Shown piece by piece: positions 36,418-45,249 of a DNA stretch of 64,000 bases (position 1 is its first letter; the number at the start of each line of letters is the position of its first letter). Position numbers and translations under genes: made by a program. The stretch lies in NCBI GenBank assembly GCA_017993715.1, contig JAGOME010000013.1, forward strand, positions 1 to 64,000. The letters run 5' to 3'. Below the pieces are notes generated by a model. It ran no database searches. It saw nothing but the letters and a program-made list of their open reading frames with translations, and had not been told where the DNA came from. The DNA is from Phycicoccus sp. GTDB taxonomy: Bacteria; Actinomycetota; Actinomycetes; Actinomycetales; Dermatophilaceae.

Positions 36418-36477
36418 GTCGAACCCGCACCTGGAGCGATTTTAAGTCGCCTGCCTCTGCCATTGGGCTACGGGGGC
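36404..36477 (-). tRNA. tRNA with anticodon UAA (tRNA-Leu by anticodon), short variable loop
   Basis: The 74-nt sequence folds as a cloverleaf with a perfect 7-bp acceptor stem (GCCCCCG/CGGGGGC), anticodon stem GGCGA/TCGCT with loop CTTAAAA, and T stem GCGGG/CCCGT with TTCGACT. The anticodon is TAA, which reads the UUA Leu codon. The variable region is only about 6 nt (CCAGGT), although Leu tRNAs normally carry a long variable arm. No CCA is encoded. The D arm pairs weakly at one position. Identity is therefore stated by anticodon only. Confidence 0.85.
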
Positions 36478-36542
36478 GTGCCCACTGTAATCCGCCCCGC
36501 GGGCGCCCGCGCGCCCCTCCCACGCACCCCGACCACCCCGTC

Positions 36543-36599
36543 GAGATGACGTGACACGCGGAGCGAATCGGCAGATTCGTCCGCGTGTCACGTCATCTC
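36543..36599. terminator. 20-bp perfect inverted repeat downstream of the HAAS gene
   Basis: Arms starting GAGATGACGTGACACGCGGA pair perfectly, with an inner CGAATC/GATTCG stem. It lies 37 bp past the stop of the HAAS gene and 66 bp upstream of the tRNA. The same sequence family recurs at 38168-38234 on the other side of the PadR-HAAS pair. A terminator role is likely; no T-tract follows. Confidence 0.6.
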
Positions 36600-36635
36600 A
36601 TCGCGGGCACCCGGAGCCCGCACCCCACCCGGAGA

Positions 36636-37682
36636 TCAGGGAGTAGCCGTCGGCACCGCCACGGACGGGCTCGCGGACGGGGTCGCCGTCGGCGAGAGAA
36701 TCGGCCCCGGCGAGGAGCTGGCGGACGTCGTGGCCGATGGGGCCACGTCTTGATGAGCGGCTAGTTCAGAAATCTGGACCGGGGGCTCCCACCCGCCGCT
36801 GGAAGCCTCCCAGCCGGTGCGGTCGGCCCAGCGGATCGGGAACACCGCCCCGTTAAACGCGAAGGCGCCGGCGTCGTCTGTCGGCGGCTGACTTTCCGCA
36901 GGGGCGTTCCACCAGGCCTCACCCATCACCGTTACTGCCTGCCCGTACTGGTTGAACAGCCGCACGTTGTCGATGCGGTTGCCCTGCGCGTCATAGGCAT
37001 AGAGATTGGTCGCTGCCTCGCCATTGACCCACGTGCCGCTGTTGCCGGGGCCTGACACGTCCGGCATGACCTGGGATCCCATGTCGACGTATTCGACGGT
37101 GGGTGCGGAGAGCAGCGCAAGCACCGGCACGATCGCGATGGCAGCGAAGGTGTTGGCCGCAAGGGCAAACCGGTTGGGCCAGGTCGAGACCAGAAGGGTC
37201 CGTCCGCGGCTCCACGCGAAGGAGGCAACCGCACCGGCGAGCCCAATCAGAATGCCGCCAGCGCGACCCCCGGTGGCCGTGCCGACGAGCACGTAGGCAA
37301 GGACGAAGCCCCGCGCCAGCCACCACACCGGGCGCAGATCGGCCAGCCACGGCCATCGACGCAGCCCTCGTTGCCCCGCCTCGCGCAGCCACGCCTCGAA
37401 AGCGCGCCCCATCGACACCTTCGGCAGCGTGCCGGGACCGGTCGGCCCGGGCAGGCCGGCGGCCGCGCGCAGCTCCGCGGCGTAAGCAGTCGGGGCACCG
37501 AATGCCGCCGCCAGGTCGGTACCCGGGGGGAGCTCGCCAGCCTGCTCGCGCAGGTCGGCTTCGAGACCACCGGTCAACTCGTCGAGGTCTTCGGGCGGCA
37601 GGTCGGCCAAGGCCGCCCGGACCCGCTCCACGTACTCGTGGACGGCGGCCTGACCCTCGGGCAGGGCGATGGTGCCGCTCAT
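36636..37682 (-). CDS. HAAS/DUF1700-like membrane protein
   Basis: The 348-residue protein starts with a HAAS-like helical domain (YVERVRAALADLPPEDLDELTGGLEADL), typical of partners of PadR regulators. About three membrane helices follow (residues 120-215), then an extracytoplasmic domain with a Ser/Thr/Pro-rich tail. The GVNA-type details are not diagnostic. Its ATG overlaps the PadR stop (ATGA). Such pairs usually form a sensor or regulator unit at the membrane. Confidence 0.82.
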   Translation of the reverse strand: MSGTIALPEGQAAVHEYVERVRAALADLPPEDLDELTGGLEADLREQAGELPPGTDLAAAFGAPTAYAAELRAAAGLPGPTGPGTLPKVSMGRAFEAWLREAGQRGLRRWPWLADLRPVWWLARGFVLAYVLVGTATGGRAGGILIGLAGAVASFAWSRGRTLLVSTWPNRFALAANTFAAIAIVPVLALLSAPTVEYVDMGSQVMPDVSGPGNSGTWVNGEAATNLYAYDAQGNRIDNVRLFNQYGQAVTVMGEAWWNAPAESQPPTDDAGAFAFNGAVFPIRWADRTGWEASSGGWEPPVQISELAAHQDVAPSATTSASSSPGPILSPTATPSASPSVAVPTATP

Positions 37683-38011
37683 GACTTCACTCCTGCCTCG
37701 CTCAACAGAGCGTTCATGGTGTCGGCGAACCCCGCCCAGGTCTTGCCCTGCGTCTCGAGCATGGCGCGCCCTTGAGCGTTGATGCCGTAGTACTTGCGGT
37801 GCGGGCCTTCGTCCGAGGGGACGACGTAACTCGTCAGTGCGCCCGCGGCATACAGCCGCCGAAGCGTGCCGTAGACCGAGGCGTCCCCCACCTCCTCTAG
37901 ACCCGCCCCACGCAGGCGCCGGACCACGTCGTACCCATAGCCGTCGTCACGGGCGACCACGGCGAGCACCGCGAGATCGAGCACCCCCTTGACCAGCTGC
38001 GTGCCATCCAT
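37679..38011 (-). CDS. PadR family transcriptional regulator
   Basis: The 110-residue protein is a compact winged-helix regulator: QLVKGVLDLAVLAVVARDDGYGYDVVRRL and DASVYGTLRRLYAAGALTSYVV, followed by RKYYGINAQGRAML in the wing. ATG at 38011 has GAGGAGG 4 nt upstream. It is coupled to the HAAS gene and probably represses this operon through the inverted repeat at 38052-38070. Confidence 0.92.
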   Translation of the reverse strand: MDGTQLVKGVLDLAVLAVVARDDGYGYDVVRRLRGAGLEEVGDASVYGTLRRLYAAGALTSYVVPSDEGPHRKYYGINAQGRAMLETQGKTWAGFADTMNALLSEAGVKS

Positions 38012-38051
38012 ACGGCCTCCTCGTCGAGATGTTCCACACCAGAGAGTACTA

Positions 38052-38070
38052 CGCACTCCGTATTAGTGCG
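38052..38070. promoter_or_regulatory. Candidate PadR operator
   Basis: CGCACT and AGTGCG form a 6+7+6 inverted repeat in an A+T-richer stretch (TACTACGCACTCCGTATTAG), 41 bp upstream of the padR start. Autoregulation is the rule in PadR-HAAS operons; binding here is inference. Confidence 0.5.
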
Positions 38071-38126
38071 CACAACACACCACCGTCGGCGAGTCGAGCG
38101 GTTCCGCGGTCGTGGGTCCTCTCCGT

Positions 38127-38160
38127 CCCCGGCCGCTCAGACTCCCCGGCCGCTCAGACT
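38127..38160. repeat. 17-bp perfect tandem duplication
   Basis: CCCCGGCCGCTCAGACT is repeated exactly twice without spacer, just before the palindrome at 38168. It probably arose by slippage; no function seen. Confidence 0.9.
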
Positions 38161-38167
38161 CCCGGAC

Positions 38168-38234
38168 CCGTCGAGGTGACGTGACGCGCGGACGAATCCG
38201 CAGGATTCGTCCGCGCGTCACGTCACCTCGACGG
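38168..38234. terminator. 32-bp perfect inverted repeat with 3-nt loop
   Basis: Both arms (starting CCGTCGAGGTGACGTGACGC) are perfectly complementary over 32 bp, with only GCA between. It lies 50 bp past the ppx stop on the minus strand and upstream of padR. It shares the GTGACGTGAC...GCGGACGAATC core with the hairpin at 36543. A perfect stem this long could extrude as a cruciform. Confidence 0.65.
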
Positions 38235-38284
38235 CCAGGAGCTCTCGGGAGTGGAGCCGCGGGGCCGCAGGCCTCGCCGGGGAC

Positions 38285-39226
38285 TCAGGCCAAGGAGAGA
38301 GCGATGCCGTCCAGAATGTCGTGCTCGCTGGTCACGACGCGCACCCCTGGCGAGCGCGACGCCACCCGGGCCAGGACCAGCTGCCACACCAGGGCCCCGG
38401 CCCCGATGACGTCGATCCGCCCCGGATGCATGAAGCCCAGCCCCGCCCGCTCCGCCCGCGTCATCGTGAGCAGGCGGGTGCACGCGAGCTCGTGGTCCTC
38501 GACCAACAGCTCGGCCAAATGGATCCGCGCCGGCTGATATGAGGGCAGGTCCAGAGCCATCGCGGTGATCGTCGTGATCGAGCCCGCGAGGCCGACCACG
38601 GTGCCGATCCCGGTCAGGTCAACCTCGTCGGCGGCGCGTGCCAGGGCCAGCTCCACATCGACGGTGGCGTTCGCGATTTCATTGAGCGTCGGCGGGTCGC
38701 CGTGCAGATGGCGCTCGGTCAGGCGCACCGAGCCGACATCGAGGGAGATCCCCGACTCGACCTGGGCGAGGCCGCGCACCAACTCCGTGGAGCCACCACC
38801 GAGATCGACCACGAGGTATGGGCCCGGCAGCTCAGCGGCCCGCAGCCCGCCGGTCGCCCCCACGAACGAGAGCTGGGCCTCCTCGTCGCCGCTCACCACC
38901 TCGGGACTCACGTCGAGATCGCCGAAGGCCGCCCGCACCCCATCGATGAACTCCCCGGCATTTTTGGCATCCCGCGAGGCCGAAGTGGCCACGAACCGGA
39001 CCGCCTGGACTCCCTCCGCACGACAGGTTGCGGCGTAGCGAGCGGTGGCCGTCAAGGTGCGGGCCAGGGCCTCGGGGTCGAGCATCCCGGTGCGATCGAC
39101 CCCTTGGCCAAGCCGGACGACCTCCGAGGTCCGCACAATGTCGCTGAGCGAACCAGAGGCCGGGTCGAGGTCAGCGATGAGGAGGCGGATGGAGTTGGTG
39201 CCGCAGTCGACGGCGCCGACCCTCAT
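38285..39226 (-). CDS. ppx: Ppx/GppA family exopolyphosphatase
   Basis: The 313-residue ASKHA phosphatase has VGAVDCGTNSIRLLIAD (phosphate 1), FVATSASRDAKN, SGDEEAQLSF and VVDLGGGSTELVRG (phosphate 2). It is short, like the one-domain actinobacterial Ppx proteins, and probably hydrolyses polyphosphate or pppGpp. Its ATG overlaps the DUF501 stop (ATGA). The order eno-ftsB-DUF501-ppx is conserved in actinobacteria. Confidence 0.94.
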   Translation of the reverse strand: MRVGAVDCGTNSIRLLIADLDPASGSLSDIVRTSEVVRLGQGVDRTGMLDPEALARTLTATARYAATCRAEGVQAVRFVATSASRDAKNAGEFIDGVRAAFGDLDVSPEVVSGDEEAQLSFVGATGGLRAAELPGPYLVVDLGGGSTELVRGLAQVESGISLDVGSVRLTERHLHGDPPTLNEIANATVDVELALARAADEVDLTGIGTVVGLAGSITTITAMALDLPSYQPARIHLAELLVEDHELACTRLLTMTRAERAGLGFMHPGRIDVIGAGALVWQLVLARVASRSPGVRVVTSEHDILDGIALSLA

Positions 39227-39753
39227 CCCGAGTCTCCCTGTGCGAGAGCGTCGTCAGCCGAGCGAGACGAGCACGGGTGATCGAGCCACCACGGTGCGAG
39301 CGCGGCCAGCGCCTCATCGCCGAGGGGGTTGAAGCCGGATCCGACAGCCAGGGAATGGGCGACGAGCACGTGCAGGCACTTGACCCGGTCGGGCATCCCG
39401 CCGGCCGAAATCCCGTCGATCTCCTCGACCTGGCCAAGCTCCCCGCGCTGGCTGAGGTAGTCCTCGTGGGCGGCGCGATAGGCCAGAGCCAGCTCCGGGT
39501 CCGAACGCAGCCGCTCCGACATCTCACGCATCATCCCTGAGGACTCCAGCGTGGAGATCGCTCCGGTCAGCCGGGGGCAGGTCGCGTAGAAGGTCGTCGG
39601 AAAAGGCGTCCCGTCCGGCAGCCGCGGGAGGGTGCGGACGACATCAGGCTCCCCGCAGGGGCACCGGTGGGCGATGTCCACGATGCCGCGAGGGAGCCGC
39701 CCGAGCTGCGCCCGGACCGCCTCGACGTCGGCCGGGGCAACGTCGTGGCTCAT
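39223..39753 (-). CDS. DUF501 protein
   Basis: The 176-residue protein shows DUF501 features: a Cys-rich AHRCPCGEPDVVRTLPRLPDG, then FPTTFYATCPRLTGAISTLESSGMM and KCLHVLVAHSLAVG. The conserved Cys and His suggest metal binding. Overlaps of 4 bp on both sides tie it to ftsB and ppx. Function unknown. Confidence 0.92.
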   Translation of the reverse strand: MSHDVAPADVEAVRAQLGRLPRGIVDIAHRCPCGEPDVVRTLPRLPDGTPFPTTFYATCPRLTGAISTLESSGMMREMSERLRSDPELALAYRAAHEDYLSQRGELGQVEEIDGISAGGMPDRVKCLHVLVAHSLAVGSGFNPLGDEALAALAPWWLDHPCSSRSADDALAQGDSG

Positions 39754-40301
39754 GGCCGCTGACCCGCGGGGATGTCTGCCGCGCGCAGCGAGGACCACAA
39801 AGTGCCGTACCAGGGCACGTGGTCGGACGTGGTGCCGTCAGCCATGCCGGCAACCGGCGCCGACTCGGTGCCATCGATGACGGTGTACGACTTCTCGCCC
39901 GGGCGGACGAACTTCAGGCGCTGGCGCGCCTGCTGCTCGACGTAGGCCGGGTCTTCCCAGCGAGCCTGCTCGTCCTGGAGTGCCTGCACCTGGGTCTTTT
40001 GCTCGGCGACCTTGTCGGTCAAGTCGCTGATCTGGTTGCGCTGATCCACCCAGGCTTTCAGCGTTGGCGACAGCAGGACCGCAACGAGCACCAGGGTGAT
40101 GGCGAGCGCGGCATACCTGATCGTGCGCTGGTCGCCGCGTGCGGCACTAAGCCGGCGGCGCCACGGGGATGCCGTCGGCGGGGTGACCGGGGGCTGCTCG
40201 TCACGATGACGCAGCGCATCGGTCACCCCCCGCCCCGGACGCGACGACGCGGGGCCGCGCGCGCCGCGAGGCCCCGGTCGTCGACTACCCGGTCCGGTCA
40301 T
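39750..40301 (-). CDS. ftsB: Septum formation initiator, FtsB/DivIC family
   Basis: The 183-residue protein has a disordered basic N terminus, one membrane helix (about 61-80), a coiled coil (NQISDLTDKVAEQKTQVQALQDEQARW) and ARQRLKFVRPGEKSY, the family signature. FtsB acts with FtsL and FtsQ at the division septum. It starts 3 bp after the eno stop. Confidence 0.93.
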   Translation of the reverse strand: MTGPGSRRPGPRGARGPASSRPGRGVTDALRHRDEQPPVTPPTASPWRRRLSAARGDQRTIRYAALAITLVLVAVLLSPTLKAWVDQRNQISDLTDKVAEQKTQVQALQDEQARWEDPAYVEQQARQRLKFVRPGEKSYTVIDGTESAPVAGMADGTTSDHVPWYGTLWSSLRAADIPAGQRP

Positions 40302-40304
40302 GGA

Positions 40305-41642
<1,338 letters not shown>

Positions 41643-41748
41643 TCACGCGCCCACGTCTCGCGGCCGAGCCTAGCCCGGTTCCCTGGCCTGCTGCAGGATC
41701 GACCCACCACCGCGGACGTGGCGCCCCGGGAACCCCCGATGCGCGCCG

Positions 41749-42684
41749 TTATCGGACCCCGACGTGGTGCGCGGCGTACTCCCGGGCGATGGCGGCACCG
41801 ATCCGCGCGTTGTGGCGGACGAGCGCGATGTTGGTGTCCAGACTGCGGCCCGAGGAGAGCTCGACGATCCTGCCCAGGAGGAAGGGGGTGATGTCCTTGC
41901 CGGAGATGCCCCGGCTTTCACATTCGGACAAGGCCGTCGCGATCAGGGCGTCGATCTGTTCCGCCGGAATCTCGTCGCTCTCGGGGACCGGGTTGGCCAC
42001 GACGACGCCCGCCTGAAGGCCCAAGCCCCATTGAGCCCGGAGGAGTTCGGCGACCTGCGCCGGGGTGTCCAGCCGCAGCGGGGCGCGAAAGCCACTGCGG
42101 CGTGAGTAGAACGCGGGGAACTCATCGGTCCCCAGCCCGACGACCGGCACGCCCAGCGTCTCCAGCGTCTCCAGCGTCAGGCCGATATCGAGGATGGACT
42201 TCACCCCGGCGCAGACCACCGCGACGGGTGTCCGGCTCAGCTCGGTGAGGTCGGCGGACACGTCCATCGAGCGCTCGGCGCCCCGATGGACGCCACCCAG
42301 TCCTCCGGTCACGAACACCCCGATGCCCGCCATGGCGGCCAGCCGCATCGTGCTCGCCACCGTCGTCGCACCGTGCCCGCGGGTCGCGATGATGTGGGCG
42401 AGGTCGCGCACACTCACCTTGGCGACCTGCTGATCGGACGCCAAAAGCTCCAACTCGTTGTCGGACAGGCCGATCCGTGGCCGACCGTCGAGGATCGCGA
42501 TCGTCGCGGGCACCGCGCCTTCAGCGCGCACGATGCTCTCGACCTCGCGAGCCATCGCCACGTTGCGGGGATAGGGCATTCCGTGACTGATGATCGTGGA
42601 CTCCAACGCCACGACCGGTTGGCCATGGGCCAGCGCGGTGGCCACCTCGTCAGGGATCTCCAGCAAGGGGTGAGCTGGGGTCAA
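41749..42684 (-). CDS. psuG: Pseudouridine-5'-phosphate glycosidase
   Basis: The 311-residue enzyme splits pseudouridine 5'-phosphate into uracil and ribose 5-phosphate. Family motifs are VALESTIISHGMPYPRN, the catalytic Lys in QQVAKVSVRDLAHI and TTVASTMRLAAMAGIGVFVTGGLGGVHRGAE, with a metal-binding DVSADLTEL. The TTG at 42684 gives a 4-bp TTGA overlap with psuK, the reason for choosing this start. Confidence 0.95.
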   Translation of the reverse strand: MTPAHPLLEIPDEVATALAHGQPVVALESTIISHGMPYPRNVAMAREVESIVRAEGAVPATIAILDGRPRIGLSDNELELLASDQQVAKVSVRDLAHIIATRGHGATTVASTMRLAAMAGIGVFVTGGLGGVHRGAERSMDVSADLTELSRTPVAVVCAGVKSILDIGLTLETLETLGVPVVGLGTDEFPAFYSRRSGFRAPLRLDTPAQVAELLRAQWGLGLQAGVVVANPVPESDEIPAEQIDALIATALSECESRGISGKDITPFLLGRIVELSSGRSLDTNIALVRHNARIGAAIAREYAAHHVGVR

Positions 42685-43814
42685 CGGAGTCTCCGGTCGT
42701 CCAGGCGCTCGGCGAGCAGCGCGGCGGTGAGATCGGGCCTGACGGTCTCGGGCACCTCGACGGTGAGGGCGGCCACCATTTGACCCACCTCAGCCGCATG
42801 GACGGCGTCCCCGTCGTCCAGCCAGGAATGGATGAAGCCGGCCGCCATCGCATCGCCGGCCCCCGTGACGTCCACGACGGCAGCCGCCGGCGCGGCAAGG
42901 AGATGGAAGGTGTCGGCCGACCCGTCCGCCGGGCGGGTACTCAACACGCTGCCGTCCGCTCCCCGATGCACCCAGAGGTTGACCACCCCACGGTCGTGAA
43001 ACCAGGTCGCGGCGGCAGCGATGGCCTCCGGATCGTTGGCGACGGCACTGCCGATCATTGCGCCCATTTCATCGACGTTGGGGGTGAGCGCGAGCACGGG
43101 GCGCTCGGCATCGAGAACACCGGCGATCAGGCGGGCCTTGGCGACACTCACGGGGTCGAGAACCACCGGGATCCGGGTCGCCCCGGCGAAGTCCAGCAGC
43201 CACCCGGCGACCGGTGTGGGCAGGTTGCCGTCGATGACGAGCAGCTCGGCCTGGCCGATGACATCGCGACGGCTCGAGACCATGCGCACAGTCAGGGTGT
43301 CCGTTGCCGACATGTCCGACAGCCCCACGACCAGCTCGCCGTCCTGATCGAGGACCGCGATGTACTGGCCGGTCGCGACTGGGCTACTGATCAGGTGGGT
43401 GACACCGACACCGGCCGCGCGGGTCGTCGTGAGGAGCTCCTGTCCGGCGGGGTCGTTGGACACCGGGGCGATGAGCTCGACCTGGCGACCGAGCCGGGCC
43501 AATCCCTCGGCGATGTTGCGCCCGACACCACCGGCACCCCATGTACTGAATCCGGGGTTGGACGAGCCGAGGACCAACGGCTGGCCGGCCTGGATCTTGC
43601 GGTCCAGCACAGCGCCGCCGACGACGACCACCGGGTCACGCTCCCTGAGCAGCCACCCCCGTCCCCGCAGCTGCCCCAGCTGGACCAGGCGATCGATAGC
43701 TACCTGCAGTTCGCTCTCGCTCAGGCCCGCGGCACCCGCCAGTGCCGCATCGGGCAGGAGAGGGTCACGGCGCAGCGCCGTGAGCACGGCGCGCTCTGGG
43801 GACGTCAGGGGCAC
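42681..43814 (-). CDS. psuK: Pseudouridine kinase with N-terminal winged helix
   Basis: The 377-residue protein has an N-terminal winged-helix segment (residues 1-60, LTSPERAVLTALRRDPLL ... QVAIDRLVQLGQLRGRGWLL) joined to a PfkB kinase with GGAVLDRKIQ, GGVGRNIAEGLARLG and the catalytic DVTGAGDAMAAG near residue 320. It phosphorylates pseudouridine for PsuG. The fused DNA-binding part suggests self-regulation. GTG at 43814 begins the fused form. Confidence 0.92.
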   Translation of the reverse strand: MPLTSPERAVLTALRRDPLLPDAALAGAAGLSESELQVAIDRLVQLGQLRGRGWLLRERDPVVVVGGAVLDRKIQAGQPLVLGSSNPGFSTWGAGGVGRNIAEGLARLGRQVELIAPVSNDPAGQELLTTTRAAGVGVTHLISSPVATGQYIAVLDQDGELVVGLSDMSATDTLTVRMVSSRRDVIGQAELLVIDGNLPTPVAGWLLDFAGATRIPVVLDPVSVAKARLIAGVLDAERPVLALTPNVDEMGAMIGSAVANDPEAIAAAATWFHDRGVVNLWVHRGADGSVLSTRPADGSADTFHLLAAPAAAVVDVTGAGDAMAAGFIHSWLDDGDAVHAAEVGQMVAALTVEVPETVRPDLTAALLAERLDDRRLR

Positions 43815-43905
43815 GGGACATACCGTATGCCGTGCTGCCCGCCATCACGCCGGATCCCGCACGAACTCCCGCACGAACTCCCGCGCGACACGAACCGAGC
43901 GGCAG

Positions 43906-43934
43906 CGGCATTCGGGGCGTAAGCGGCGGCATTC
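43906..43934. repeat. Two CGGCATTC motifs in the psuK leader
   Basis: CGGCATTC occurs at 43906-43913 and 43927-43934, each preceded by G and followed by GG, 21 bp apart (two helical turns). They lie in the non-coding 171-bp gap between psuK and mazG, together with a tandem CGCACGAACTCC. This shows the motif is not a by-product of protein sequence. Confidence 0.85.
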
Positions 43935-43985
43935 GGACCGCAAAAGGCAACTCCCCAAACCCGGCACACACCATGACGGATTGCG

Positions 43986-44732
43986 TCACGGGGTCGAGCG
44001 ATTGCGCTTCTCCTCGGCCTTGATCCGCGCCCAGTTGGCTTCGACCTCTTCGGGGGTCGTGGCCTGAACGTCAGCGAAGACGTGGGGATGGCGCCGGACG
44101 AGCTTGTCGACGAGCAGCCCGGCGACGACGTCGATGTCGAACGGCTCCAGGGGGTCATCCTGGGCGACCCGGGCATGGAACGCGACCTGGAGCAGGACGT
44201 CTCCGAGCTCCCCGGCCATGTGGGCCCGATCCCCCGACCGCACGGCCTCGGCATACTCCTCGCTCTCCTCGGCCAGGTAGGGCAAGAGGGATGTGTGGGT
44301 CTGCGCGGCGTCCCAGGGGCACCCTCCCGGCGAACGCAGTCGATCCATGACGGCGACCACATCGAGCAGTCGCGCGCCGGGGACATCCCACGACCCAACC
44401 ACTAGCTCGATGGCGGGCGGGCTTTCCAGGCGGGACACCTCGGCCGCGAGAGCGTCGGTAAGGGGCCCGTCCCCGTCCGGGCCGACGAGCCAGACAACGG
44501 AGCGGTTGCTCGCTCGGTCGACCAACCATCGGGCCAGGTCCGGCGACCGGTCGTCGGCCTGAATGCCGGGGGCCGCCTCGACCCTCAGCCCGTCATCGAC
44601 CAGGGCGGCCGCAACTGGCCCCGTCGGGTCGTCGGCGATGATGTGGTCGGCCCCCTCCAACGCCTGCCAGGCGGCGCGCGACAACAGTCCGGGGGCCACC
44701 CGGGGAGAGACGATCAGCAGGTGAAGCGTCAC
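43986..44732 (-). CDS. mazG: MazG family nucleotide pyrophosphohydrolase with degenerate N-terminal domain
   Basis: The 248-residue protein has a MazG domain from about residue 125 (MDRLRSPGGCPWDAAQTHTSL, with metal ligands EESEEYAEAV and GELGDVLLQVAFHA). The first 115 residues resemble the SAM-dependent tetrapyrrole methylase-like half of longer MazG proteins but lack a clear SAM site. It probably removes (d)NTPs that are damaged or in excess. GTG start at 44732. It follows the SurA-like gene by 13 bp. Confidence 0.9.
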   Translation of the reverse strand: MTLHLLIVSPRVAPGLLSRAAWQALEGADHIIADDPTGPVAAALVDDGLRVEAAPGIQADDRSPDLARWLVDRASNRSVVWLVGPDGDGPLTDALAAEVSRLESPPAIELVVGSWDVPGARLLDVVAVMDRLRSPGGCPWDAAQTHTSLLPYLAEESEEYAEAVRSGDRAHMAGELGDVLLQVAFHARVAQDDPLEPFDIDVVAGLLVDKLVRRHPHVFADVQATTPEEVEANWARIKAEEKRNRSTP

Positions 44733-44745
44733 CGGTCTCGTCGCG

Positions 44746-45234
44746 TCAGCCCGCGGGAGCTGTCAGCCAGTTGGGCTCTGCCGGAACGACCGTCAACTGG
44801 GCAGGGTCAAACGTGCCGTACTTGGGGTTGACCGTCACGGTGAGGTCGGCTATCTGGCCCGTGGCCTCGTTTTGCTGCTCTTGGGACAGGGAACTGCCAA
44901 CCTGGTTGAGGCGCAGCACCTCGATTGTCGCCGGCGAGGGGTCCTGGATGGGGAACACGGCCCGGACCTGGCTCTCGGGAACCTGGATGCCATGCTTCTG
45001 GCCGTACTCGAGGAAGGTCGGGGCCGCGATCAGCATGTTGAGGGCGAGCTCTGCCGTCAACGGCTGCTGGAGCTGCAGGCCACCGTTGATCTCCCGCACG
45101 ACGGTGTTGAGGTCCTCCTCGGTGATCGTCGTGCCGTTGACGGTGGCCGCCGTGGCCGTCTGCCCGCAGGCCGACAGCGAGACGACCGACCCGAGGGCGA
45201 GCGCCACAGCCGTGGCACGAACGATGCGCTTCAC
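44746..45234 (-). CDS. SurA N-terminal-like lipoprotein
   Basis: The 162-residue protein has a lipoprotein signal with lipobox LSAC (Cys23). It continues as a SurA N-terminal-like chaperone module (ATVNGTTITEEDLNTVVREINGG). There is no peptidyl-prolyl isomerase domain. It sits between mfd and mazG with gaps of about 15 bp, a conserved actinobacterial position. Likely binds unfolded exported proteins; the link to DNA repair genes is only positional. Confidence 0.88.
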   Translation of the reverse strand: MKRIVRATAVALALGSVVSLSACGQTATAATVNGTTITEEDLNTVVREINGGLQLQQPLTAELALNMLIAAPTFLEYGQKHGIQVPESQVRAVFPIQDPSPATIEVLRLNQVGSSLSQEQQNEATGQIADLTVTVNPKYGTFDPAQLTVVPAEPNWLTAPAG

Positions 45235-45249
45235 GAGTTGTCCCTTTCC

